Shown piece after piece: positions 1 to 7,287 of a DNA stretch of 64,000 bases. The position numbers and the translations under genes were made by a program. This DNA comes from Schauerella fraxinea (GTDB lineage Bacteria > Pseudomonadota > Gammaproteobacteria > Burkholderiales > Burkholderiaceae_B). Every line of letters begins with the position of its first letter. The stretch's first letter is position 1. The stretch is taken from positions 2,276,554 to 2,340,553 of the forward strand of contig JAVDKL010000001.1 in NCBI GenBank assembly GCA_030849965.1, read 5' to 3'. The notes under the pieces are model-generated. The model was given only the letters and a program-made list of their open reading frames with translations. It had not been told where the DNA came from and did not search any database.

Positions 1-1
1 T

Positions 2-178
2 ACGATCGGCATCGCCTGGTCGGAGGGCCGCCTGCCCGCAGACTACGAAGCTGCGGCGCACGACCAACGCCTGGACGCCATCCTTACGCCTGACGGCTGG
101 GTGCCGGCCGCCCCGGGCGAAGCCGCCGACGGCAAGCCACGCATTCCGGCGCCGCCTGCTCGTTTTACGTTGCGATAG
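2..178 (+). CDS. C-terminal fragment of an unrecognised protein
   Basis: An open frame enters from the left edge and encodes 58 residues before a TAG stop; the start lies outside the window. The tail is rich in Ala and Pro and ends in PPARFTLR. I recognise no domain or catalytic motif in this stub and assign no function. The GC-rich codon use resembles the neighbouring genes, which supports real coding. The next gene begins 242 bp later behind its own NtrC/sigma-54 control region, so the two are probably not one transcription unit. Confidence 0.5.
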   Translation, partial: TIGIAWSEGRLPADYEAAAHDQRLDAILTPDGWVPAAPGEAADGKPRIPAPPARFTLR

Positions 179-236
179 CCAAGCCCGCCCCGACTTGGCG
201 CATATCGCCACCGCCGGCAGCCATTAATTTGAGGCG

Positions 237-253
237 TGCACCAACTCGGTGCA
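237..253. promoter_or_regulatory. NtrC-type binding site
   Basis: The sequence TGCACC-AACTC-GGTGCA is a perfect dyad with 6-base arms and a 5-base centre. The arms and spacing equal the classical enteric NtrC (NR-I) consensus TGCACC-N5-GGTGCA. It is centred about 95 bp upstream of the GG of the sigma-54 promoter at 338-354, a normal distance for an enhancer-binding protein. Assignment to NtrC is by motif only. Confidence 0.75.
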
Positions 254-337
254 GACCTTACAAATGGCGCTGCATTTTTTTTGCGATCCAAGCGTAAACC
301 GCTATGGAAATTCTGCGCGCGCCCCGCGTAAGATAAT

Positions 338-354
338 CTGGCACGGTCATTGCT
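338..354 (+). promoter_or_regulatory. Sigma-54 promoter of the ATP-grasp/Anbu operon
   Basis: CTGGCACGGTCATTGCT matches the RpoN consensus TGGCACG-N4-TTGCW at every specified position, with GG at 340-341, GC at 352-353 and exactly ten bases between them. Transcription would begin near 365, giving a leader of about 55 bases before the ATG at 421. The NtrC-type dyad upstream provides the activator site that sigma-54 promoters need. Confidence 0.75.
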
Positions 355-420
355 AGTGATGTGTAGAAACGGCTCGCATCGCGGGATTCAAAAGAAATAC
401 ATGTCAAGGAGGGGCCGTCT

Positions 421-1851
421 ATGGACAAAGCGTCCAGCCCGGTCGTCGCATTCGACGAAATGCTCGACCAAGAGGGTAAGGTTCGTTCGCATTACGAAGT
501 GTTCAACGCATGGCTCGCCAATCAAAGTGCCGAGTCGATGCTCACCCGCAGGCTGGATGCCGACCTCAATTTTCGACGTGTCGGCATCACTTTCTCAGTC
601 GCGGGCGATCAGGCAGGCACCGAGCGCCTGATTCCTTTCGATCTGATCCCGCGCGTCATGCCGGCCGACGAATGGCTCCGCCTGGATGCCGGCCTGAAGC
701 AGCGCGTGCGGGCGCTCAATATGTTCCTGCACGACATTTATCACGACCACAACATCGTGCGCGCGGGCAAGATTCCGCCCAAGCAGGTGTTCATGAACTC
801 GCAGTATCGGCCCGAAATGCAGGACGTCGATGTGGCCGAAGGCATCTATAGCCACGTGGCCGGTATCGACATCGTGCGCGCTGGCGCCGGCGAGTTCTAC
901 GTGCTCGAAGACAATCTGCGGGTACCGTCGGGCGTGTCGTACATGCTGGAAAACCGCAAGATGTCGATGCGGCTCATGCCAGAAGTGTTTGCGCGCGCCA
1001 AGGTCGAACCCGTGGCGCACTATCCCGATCTGCTGCTCGATAACCTGCGCGAAGTCGCCCCCCGCGGCAGCGACGACCCCACAGTCGTCGTGCTCACGCC
1101 GGGCATGTACAACTCGGCGTACTTCGAACATGCGTTTCTCGCGCAGCAAATGGGTGTGGAACTGGTCGAGGGCCAGGATCTGTTCGTCGAGCGCAACACC
1201 GTGTTCATGCGCACGACGCGCGGTCCCAAGCGCGTCGACGTGATCTACCGCCGCGTCGATGACGACTTCATGGATCCGCTATCGTTCCGCGGCGACTCGG
1301 CGCTGGGCGTGCCCGGCCTGCTGTCGGTCTATCGCGCGGGCCGCGTGGCCTTGGCCAATGCGATCGGCACCGGTATCGCAGACGATAAATCCACCTACCT
1401 TTATGTGCCGGACATGATCCGGTTCTATCTGGACGAAGAACCCATTTTGTCCAATGTGCCCACGTGGCAATGCGGCAAGCCCGACGAGCTGTCTTACGTG
1501 CTGGCCAATATGCACGATCTGGTGGTCAAGGAAGTGCACGGCGCGGGCGGCTACGGCATGCTGGTGGGCCCGTCGTCCACGCAAGCGCAGATCGAGTCGT
1601 TCAAGTTGCGCGTGCGTGCCAATCCGTCCAACTACATCGCCCAACCCACGCTGGCGTTGTCGACCGTGCCCACGTATGTCGAATCGGGTGTGGCCCCGCG
1701 CCACGTCGATCTTCGGCCCTACGTGCTATGCGGCAAGGAAATCCGCACCGTACCCGGTGGCCTGTGCCGCGTGGCGCTCAAGGAAGGATCGCTCGTCGTC
1801 AACAGCAGTCAAGGCGGCGGCACCAAAGACACCTGGGTATTGGAGGCCTAA
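421..1851 (+). CDS. Circularly permuted ATP-grasp type 2 protein (DUF404/DUF407)
   Basis: This 476-residue cytoplasmic protein has the family's characteristic blocks: the EDNLRVPSGVSYM segment near residues 163-175, DVIYRRVDDDFMDPL near 274-288, and a glycine-rich nucleotide loop EVHGAGGYGM near 370. ATP-grasp enzymes join a carboxylate to an amine using ATP. Members of this permuted family are predicted to be peptide or amide ligases, but the substrate is unknown. The ATG has a strong AAGGAGGGG ribosome site 6-14 bases upstream. It is the first gene of a four-gene set with alpha-E, transglutaminase-like and Anbu proteins, a recurrent association in bacteria that suggests one peptide-tagging or peptide-turnover pathway. 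The upstream elements predict sigma-54/NtrC control. Family assignment is firm; the reaction is inferred. Confidence 0.9.
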   Translation: MDKASSPVVAFDEMLDQEGKVRSHYEVFNAWLANQSAESMLTRRLDADLNFRRVGITFSVAGDQAGTERLIPFDLIPRVMPADEWLRLDAGLKQRVRALNMFLHDIYHDHNIVRAGKIPPKQVFMNSQYRPEMQDVDVAEGIYSHVAGIDIVRAGAGEFYVLEDNLRVPSGVSYMLENRKMSMRLMPEVFARAKVEPVAHYPDLLLDNLREVAPRGSDDPTVVVLTPGMYNSAYFEHAFLAQQMGVELVEGQDLFVERNTVFMRTTRGPKRVDVIYRRVDDDFMDPLSFRGDSALGVPGLLSVYRAGRVALANAIGTGIADDKSTYLYVPDMIRFYLDEEPILSNVPTWQCGKPDELSYVLANMHDLVVKEVHGAGGYGMLVGPSSTQAQIESFKLRVRANPSNYIAQPTLALSTVPTYVESGVAPRHVDLRPYVLCGKEIRTVPGGLCRVALKEGSLVVNSSQGGGTKDTWVLEA

Positions 1852-1853
1852 CG

Positions 1854-2825
1854 ATGCTGAGCCGAACTGCCGACAACCTCTTCTGGATGTGCCGCTATCT
1901 CGAGCGCGCCGAAAATACGGCCCGCATGCTGGACGTCAATCTGCGCATGTCGCTGCTGCCGCAGGATGCCGCCGCACAAGAAGCATCGTGGCGCGCCGTG
2001 CTGCGTATCTCCGAACTCGAGAGCGCGTTCGATCAGGAACACGAACGCCTCACCCCCGAAGCGGTCATCCACTTCATGGTGCGTGACGCGGCCAATCCGT
2101 CATCGATTTTCTCGTGCCTGCGTTCGGCGCGCGAAAACGCGCGCGCTGTGCGCGGCAGCCTCACCACCGAATTATGGGAAACCCATAACGGCACGTGGCT
2201 GGAGCTGCAAAAGCATCTGAACAATAAACTCCCCGAGACCTATCCGGGCGACTTCTTCGAGTGGGTAGTGTTTCGCTCGCAGATCGCCCGTGGCGTCACG
2301 GTGGGCACCATGCTGGCCGATGAATCGCTGCATTTTCAACGCATCGGCACGCATCTCGAGCGCGCGGATAACACCGCCCGCTTGCTCGACGTGAAGTTTC
2401 ACGAAAAGGCCGACTACGCCGCGGCACAGCTGGCCGATCCCGGCCGGTACCAATCGCCGCATACCGAGTTCTACCGTTGGTCCGCAATCCTGGGATCGGT
2501 GTCGGGCATGGAGATCTACCGCAAGGTATATCGCGACGTCATCAGTGCGGATCGCGTGGCGGAGCTGCTCATTTTGCGCGGCGATATGCCCCGCTCGCTC
2601 CTGGCTTCGGTCAAGGCCGTGGCCGACGATCTGGCACTCGTATCCAATGCGCGTTCGAAGGAAACACAGCGTCGCGCGGGCATGCTGTGCGCCGAACTCG
2701 AATACGCCCGCATCGAAGACATCCTGAAAGACGGCCTGCACGACTTTCTCGATCGTTTTCTCGAACAGATCAACGATCTCGGCAACCGCGTGAGCCAGGA
2801 CTTCCTGGTACCGCTGTCCGCATGA
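1854..2825 (+). CDS. Alpha-E domain protein (DUF403)
   Basis: The 323-residue protein opens with MLSRTADNLFWMCRYLERAE, the typical alpha-E start, and is predicted to be nearly all helical. A second copy of the helix signature, ERADNTARLLDVKFHEK, sits near residues 170-186, echoing ERAENTARMLDVN near 17-29. The family is usually found beside the permuted ATP-grasp ligase and is thought to assist it; no catalytic residues are established. The ATG lies two bases after the ATP-grasp stop, so the genes are almost certainly co-translated. A longer open frame exists upstream but would overlap the preceding gene by hundreds of bases, so it was not used. Confidence 0.9.
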   Translation: MLSRTADNLFWMCRYLERAENTARMLDVNLRMSLLPQDAAAQEASWRAVLRISELESAFDQEHERLTPEAVIHFMVRDAANPSSIFSCLRSARENARAVRGSLTTELWETHNGTWLELQKHLNNKLPETYPGDFFEWVVFRSQIARGVTVGTMLADESLHFQRIGTHLERADNTARLLDVKFHEKADYAAAQLADPGRYQSPHTEFYRWSAILGSVSGMEIYRKVYRDVISADRVAELLILRGDMPRSLLASVKAVADDLALVSNARSKETQRRAGMLCAELEYARIEDILKDGLHDFLDRFLEQINDLGNRVSQDFLVPLSA

Positions 2826-2856
2826 CCGCGCCCCAACAACGATACGGAGACTCGAC

Positions 2857-3717
2857 GTGAGACACATCATCCGGCACGTCACGCGCTATCGCTATAGCGC
2901 GCCGATCACCTACAGCATTCAGACGCTGCGCCTCACGCCGCGCCAGGATAACCACCAACATGCCCTGCGCTGGCATATCGACGCACCCGGCGAGCTCACG
3001 CAGCAAGCCGACGCCTACGGCAACGTTACCCATGTCCTGACGCTCAACGGCGCGCATCGCGAGATCGAATTGCGCGTGACCGGCCAGGTCGATGTGCAGC
3101 CGCTGCACGATGGCGTGGTCACCGGCGAAGATAGCCGGCTGCCCGTCGAAGCCTTCTGCGTACCGACGCCTCTGACCCAAAGCGACGAGACCATCCGCGC
3201 GTTTACCGCCGACGCCTTGCCGCGCGGGCTGAAGACGCCGGGCGACGGCCTGGCCCTGGCAGGCGCCATTCATGAGCGCGTGGCGTACGTGCCGGGCATC
3301 ACCGATGTGACCACCGCAGCGCCGCAGGTGCTCGAAATGGGCCACGGGGTGTGCCAGGACCATTCGCATCTGTTTCTGGCGTGCGTGCATGGCCTGGGAC
3401 TGCCGGCGCGTTATGTGAGCGGCTATCTGTACACACCCAACGAGCATGCGGCAACGCACGCTTGGGTGGATGTGTGGCTACAAAACCACGGTTGGGTAAG
3501 TATCGACGTCACCAATCATCAGTTCGCCTCCGACTGCCATTGCCGCTTGGCCGTGGCGCGCGATTACGACTCGGCGTCACCAGTGCGGGGGGTCCGTATC
3601 GGCGGTGGCGAGGAGTCGATGATGGTCGATGTGCAGGTCGATTCGGGTCCATCGCAGAGCCAGCACCAGAGCCAACATTCAGGATTCGGGCAGAGCCAAT
3701 CGCAATCGCAGGTCTAG
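2857..3717 (+). CDS. Transglutaminase-like cysteine protease
   Basis: This 286-residue protein has the bacterial transglutaminase N-terminal domain (about residues 1-90, opening IRHVTRYRYSAPITYS) and a papain-like core. The triad is visible as C166 in GHGVCQDHSH, H201 in THAWVDVW and D217 in SIDVTN. Such bacterial proteins are usually peptidases or amidases rather than true transglutaminases. It begins with GTG at 2857 behind ACGGAGA. No signal peptide is visible, so it should act in the cytoplasm with the other products of the operon. The C-terminal 20 residues are an odd Gln/Ser-rich tail (repeated SQ and SQSQ units), probably disordered. Confidence 0.88.
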   Translation: MRHIIRHVTRYRYSAPITYSIQTLRLTPRQDNHQHALRWHIDAPGELTQQADAYGNVTHVLTLNGAHREIELRVTGQVDVQPLHDGVVTGEDSRLPVEAFCVPTPLTQSDETIRAFTADALPRGLKTPGDGLALAGAIHERVAYVPGITDVTTAAPQVLEMGHGVCQDHSHLFLACVHGLGLPARYVSGYLYTPNEHAATHAWVDVWLQNHGWVSIDVTNHQFASDCHCRLAVARDYDSASPVRGVRIGGGEESMMVDVQVDSGPSQSQHQSQHSGFGQSQSQSQV

Positions 3718-3800
3718 GAACGGCCGCCGGGTCGTTGCCCTTGCAGCAATTCCGGCGGGGTTTGAGTACACTCCACTCAGTTGTTTCCGACTGTACATCC

Positions 3801-4667
3801 ATGACTTACTGCATTGCCGCCCGCCTCGATGCGGGGCTCGTCTTTCTATCCGATTCCCGCACCAATGCGGGGGTCGATCAGATCGGCGTGTTCCGTAAAC
3901 TCAATGTGTTCGAACGTCCCGGCGACCGTGTGATCGTCATCATGACGTCGGGCAATCTCGCGGTCAGTCAGGCCGTGCTGAGCGTATTGGGCGAACACGA
4001 CGAAACCAGCCCCGACTCGATCTGGAACGCGCGCACCATGTATCAGGTCGCGCGCACTGTGGGCGAGGCGATTCGCACGGTGCATCAACGCGACGGCCAA
4101 GCCTTGCATGATCAGGGCGTGGACTTCAATGTGTCGTTGATCGTGGGCGGCCAGATCGCGGGCGAACGCTGCCGACTTTTCCAGGTGTATGCCGCCGGCA
4201 ACTTCATCGAAGCCCACGACAACTGCCTGTATTTCCAGATCGGCGAGGCCAAGTACGGCAAACCGATTCTCGACCGCGTGCTGAGCGCAGAGACGTCGCT
4301 CGACGAGGCTGCGAAATGCGCGCTGATCTCGATGGACTCCACGCTCAAATCCAACATTTCGGTTGGGTTGCCACTGGACCTGCTGGTGTATGAAGACGGC
4401 GCACTGCGCGTGTCGCACTTCGCCAATATCGATGAAAACAACGCCTACTTCCACATGATCCGCACCGAATGGGGCGAGCGTCTGAAGCAGGTGTTTACCG
4501 AAATTCCGGATCCGATCTGGAGCAACCCGGCTGCACCGAAAACGTTGGTACCGCCGGATCGCGTGCATCAACCAGTGCGCGTGTCGCCGTCAGGCAGTTC
4601 GCCACGCGAGTTTGCGCAGCCGCAAGCCTTTGCGCAAGGCCCGACGGATCCGCTGCAAGCGGGCTGA
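3801..4667 (+). CDS. Anbu, proteasome-like (HslV-related) peptidase
   Basis: The 288-residue product starts MTYCIAARLDAGLVFLSDSRT, the signature of Anbu, the bacterial relative of proteasome beta subunits and HslV. After Met removal Thr2 would be the N-terminal nucleophile, as in Ntn hydrolases, and the SDSRTNAG loop is the matching conserved segment. The Ntn core spans roughly residues 1-240; the last 45 residues are a Pro/Ser/Gln-rich tail not needed for the fold. Anbu proteins self-assemble into large rings or helical particles, and their natural substrates are not established. The gene follows the transglutaminase-like gene by 83 bp, so it may also have its own weak promoter, but gene order matches the known Anbu cluster. 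Confidence 0.92.
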   Translation: MTYCIAARLDAGLVFLSDSRTNAGVDQIGVFRKLNVFERPGDRVIVIMTSGNLAVSQAVLSVLGEHDETSPDSIWNARTMYQVARTVGEAIRTVHQRDGQALHDQGVDFNVSLIVGGQIAGERCRLFQVYAAGNFIEAHDNCLYFQIGEAKYGKPILDRVLSAETSLDEAAKCALISMDSTLKSNISVGLPLDLLVYEDGALRVSHFANIDENNAYFHMIRTEWGERLKQVFTEIPDPIWSNPAAPKTLVPPDRVHQPVRVSPSGSSPREFAQPQAFAQGPTDPLQAG

Positions 4668-5306
4668 TCAGGCCAACCCGGCTACGATCAGCCGCGCCGC
4701 GATCAGCACCATCACCACGGCAATCACGCCGTCGAGCACCCGCCACGCGGCGGGGCGTGCAAACAGCGGTGCCATCAGGCGCGCGCCCAGCCCCAATAGC
4801 CCCAGCCAGATCAGGCTGGCGGTCAAGGCACCCAACCCGAACGCCAGCCGGAAAGCATCGAAGCTGTGGGCGAGCGACCCCACCAGCAGCATGTCGAGCC
4901 AGAAGTGGGGATTGAGCAGCGTGAACGCCATGGCGCCCAGCACTGCCGACCGGCGCGATGGCACAGCCTGCGGCAAATGGCCCGTGGTTCCCGCCTGACC
5001 GCGCCAGGCGCGCATGCCGGATTGCGCCGCATACCAAAGCAAGAACGCGGCACCGCCCCACGTGACGATATGGGTCAACCCCGGCGCCCAAGCGGTGAGC
5101 TGTTGCACACCCCACACGCTGGCGAAAATGACGATGGCGTCGATCAATGCGCATACCCCCAGCACACTCAAAATATGCAGTCGCATCACGCCTTGCTTCA
5201 GCACGAACGCACTCTGCGCGCCGACGACCACAAACAGCCCCATGCCAGTGGCCGCGCCAGCCAGCCAGGCGTTGAAAGCGGGAGAAAACGTGGTGAGGGT
5301 GAACAT
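4668..5306 (-). CDS. argO: LysE/ArgO-family amino-acid exporter
   Basis: This 212-residue inner-membrane protein belongs to the LysE superfamily of basic amino-acid exporters. The N-terminal hydrophobic segment with GLFVVVGAQSAFVLKQG and the mid-protein LLNPHFWLD motif are typical of ArgO/LysE, and about six membrane segments are visible. I chose the ATG at 5306 (MFTLTTFSP); a longer frame would run into the control region. The gene is divergent from a LysR regulator of ArgP type, the same arrangement as corynebacterial lysE-lysG, so it probably exports arginine or lysine when ArgP senses excess. Its stop abuts the convergent Anbu gene with no gap. Confidence 0.88.
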   Translation of the reverse strand: MFTLTTFSPAFNAWLAGAATGMGLFVVVGAQSAFVLKQGVMRLHILSVLGVCALIDAIVIFASVWGVQQLTAWAPGLTHIVTWGGAAFLLWYAAQSGMRAWRGQAGTTGHLPQAVPSRRSAVLGAMAFTLLNPHFWLDMLLVGSLAHSFDAFRLAFGLGALTASLIWLGLLGLGARLMAPLFARPAAWRVLDGVIAVVMVLIAARLIVAGLA

Positions 5307-5388
5307 AACAGCATCCTGAAACAGCGTCGCGCCGCTCGGACAAGAGCAGCAGGCACGCCATTTTGACGGCCACACGATATAAACTGAA

Positions 5389-5425
5389 GCTAATCTTCCT
5401 CAAGCTGGATTAGCCAAACTAATCC
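5389..5425. promoter_or_regulatory. Operator dyads between argO and argP
   Basis: Three copies of a 7-base unit alternate in direction: GCTAATC at 5389-5395, GGATTAG at 5407-5413 and CTAATCC at 5419-5425. The second and third form a perfect 7-base dyad with the 5-base centre CCAAA; the first pairs with GATTAGC across 12 bases. They sit 15-50 bp before argP and about 85 bp before argO, where a LysR-type activator/autoregulator would bind. Assignment to ArgP is positional. Confidence 0.6.
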
Positions 5426-5439
5426 ACGGAATCAGCGCT

Positions 5440-6339
5440 ATGAATATCGACCACGATCAGTTGCGCGCCCTGGCCGCCGTCGTTCGCGAAGGCAGCTTCG
5501 AGCGAGCGGCGGCAGTGCTGCATGTGACGCCATCGGCGGTGTCGCAACGCATCAAGGCGCTGGAAACACGGGTGGGCCGGGTGCTCGTGCGGCGCACGAC
5601 GCCGGTGGTGGCCACCGACGACGGCCAACCGCTGGTGCAACTGGCGCAACGCACCGCGCTTTTGGAACACGATGCGCTGCAACGGCTGGGATTGGCGGAC
5701 GACGAAGCACGGCCGGCCAGTTTGGCTGTGGCCGTGAATCACGACAGCCTCGAGACCTGGTTCGCCGATGCCGCCACGCGATTTGCCGCCCGCACGCATG
5801 CCACGCTCGACTTGCATTCGGAAGACCAGGATCACACGGCAGCGCTCCTGCGTAGTGGCCATGTGCTGGGCGCGGTGACAACGCTGGCCGAACCGGTCCA
5901 GGGATGCCGGCTGCACGCTTTAGGCAGCATGCGTTACGCCGCCACCTGCAGCCCGGCCTTTCACGAGCGGCACTTCGCCAATGGCGTCACAGCCCGTGCG
6001 TTGGCCGGTGCGCCCATGCTCGTCTACAACCGCAAGGATGCGATGCAATCGCGCTTTGCCGCCCGCATCGCGCGCACACAAACGCTGCAGCCGCCGATGT
6101 GGTGGCTGCCGTCCACGCATCTGTTCGTTCAAGCCACGCTCGCCGGCTTGGGGTGGACGATGAATCCGCTGCCGATGATCCAATCCCATCTGGACGCGGG
6201 CCGGCTGGTGCTGCTGCGGCAGCGCGCCTGGGAAGATGTGCCGCTTTATTGGCAGCACTGGCATATGCCCTCGCCCGTGATGGACGCACTGACCGACGCG
6301 GTGCTGGCTGCCGCGCAGCCGTTGATCAAACCGCGTTGA
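5440..6339 (+). CDS. argP: LysR-family regulator ArgP (IciA)
   Basis: This 299-residue LysR-type protein has an N-terminal winged helix-turn-helix (about residues 4-60, with SFERAAAVLHVTPSAVSQRIK) and a C-terminal periplasmic-binding-protein-like effector domain. The N-terminal start NIDHDQLRALAAVV and the overall sequence match the ArgP/LysG group, which senses arginine and lysine and drives the exporter gene. It is divergent from the ArgO-type exporter and shares the dyad-rich 133-bp gap with it. Length equals the family norm. The effector specificity (Arg, Lys or both) cannot be read from the sequence. Confidence 0.88.
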   Translation: MNIDHDQLRALAAVVREGSFERAAAVLHVTPSAVSQRIKALETRVGRVLVRRTTPVVATDDGQPLVQLAQRTALLEHDALQRLGLADDEARPASLAVAVNHDSLETWFADAATRFAARTHATLDLHSEDQDHTAALLRSGHVLGAVTTLAEPVQGCRLHALGSMRYAATCSPAFHERHFANGVTARALAGAPMLVYNRKDAMQSRFAARIARTQTLQPPMWWLPSTHLFVQATLAGLGWTMNPLPMIQSHLDAGRLVLLRQRAWEDVPLYWQHWHMPSPVMDALTDAVLAAAQPLIKPR

Positions 6340-6374
6340 TCGAGCCTCGGCAATCGGTCATGTGTGTGGTCGCC

Positions 6375-7094
6375 TTAAGCTGGCGTGCCGTAATCCCGTT
6401 TGCCGAAAAGCGCCGTACCGATCCGCACTTCGGTAGACCCTTCTTCGATCGCCATTTCGAAATCGTCGCTCATCCCCATGGAGAGGCGATCGAGCGTGAG
6501 TCCGGCGATGTTGGCCGCACGGGCGCGGTCGCGGCATTCGCGCAAAAGCTGAAAGCATGCGCGCACGTCATCGGCGTCGCCCGAATGCGTGGCCAAGGTC
6601 ATCAACCCCAGCACCCGCAGCGTGGGAAAGTCGCGCGTGATCGTGCGAAGGAAATCTTCGAGTTCGCCCGGCGCCAATCCATGTTTGCTGGGTTCGGACG
6701 ACGTTTTGATCTGCACGAGCACGTCCAACGTGCGGCCCGCCGCGTCCAGCTTGCGATGCAAGGCGTCGGCCAACGACAACCGGTCCAGCGACTGCAGTTC
6801 GTGGGCGTACTTGGCCACGTCGCGGGCCTTGTTCGTTTGCGTATGGCCGATCACCACCCATCGAATCGCCTCGTCGGTCAGCACCTGCGCCTTGTCGCGA
6901 ATTTCCTGCAGCGTGTTTTCGCCGAACCGGTGCATGCCCAGCGCCATCGCCTCGCGGATATCGTCCACGCTGAAGGTTTTACTGACAGGCAGCAAGGCGA
7001 CGCTATCGCTTGGGCGGCCGGCGCGCGCGCATGCGGCGGCCATGCGGCGCTGGATGTCGGCGGCGCGGGTGGCCAGGGAGTCGGTAAGGGTCAT
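6375..7094 (-). CDS. yggS: YggS/PLPBP pyridoxal-phosphate homeostasis protein
   Basis: The 239-residue protein is a single-domain TIM-barrel PLP-binding protein of the YggS/PROSC family. The PLP lysine is K39 in LLPVSKTFS, followed by the conserved GENTLQEI and SMGMSDDFEMAIEEGSTEVR blocks. The family does not catalyse a known reaction but keeps free PLP and vitamin B6 pools balanced. The ATG at 7094 gives the normal N-terminus; the frame could extend 20 codons upstream, but those residues are not family-like. It converges on argP and stands alone. Confidence 0.93.
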   Translation of the reverse strand: MTLTDSLATRAADIQRRMAAACARAGRPSDSVALLPVSKTFSVDDIREAMALGMHRFGENTLQEIRDKAQVLTDEAIRWVVIGHTQTNKARDVAKYAHELQSLDRLSLADALHRKLDAAGRTLDVLVQIKTSSEPSKHGLAPGELEDFLRTITRDFPTLRVLGLMTLATHSGDADDVRACFQLLRECRDRARAANIAGLTLDRLSMGMSDDFEMAIEEGSTEVRIGTALFGKRDYGTPA

Positions 7095-7287
7095 GAGACT
7101 AAAAACAGTTAAACGAAACAGATGAAGCAAGCGGCGTGACGCGCCACCGCGCATTGCGATGGCTCCAGTGTAGTCGCCCCCGTCCGATCCGGATGATAGC
7201 GCCCCCCTTCCCCCTTTGTTCGTGCGGCTGAATGGGGGGAGGCGGCGCTACGATGGCCGATCGTGTTTTGTTCCGGAGACTGTGCGC

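Noticed and set aside
265-284. Second sigma-54-like element TGGCGC...TTGC upstream of the ATP-grasp gene
   Set aside because: Spacing between GG and GC is 15 bases rather than 10.
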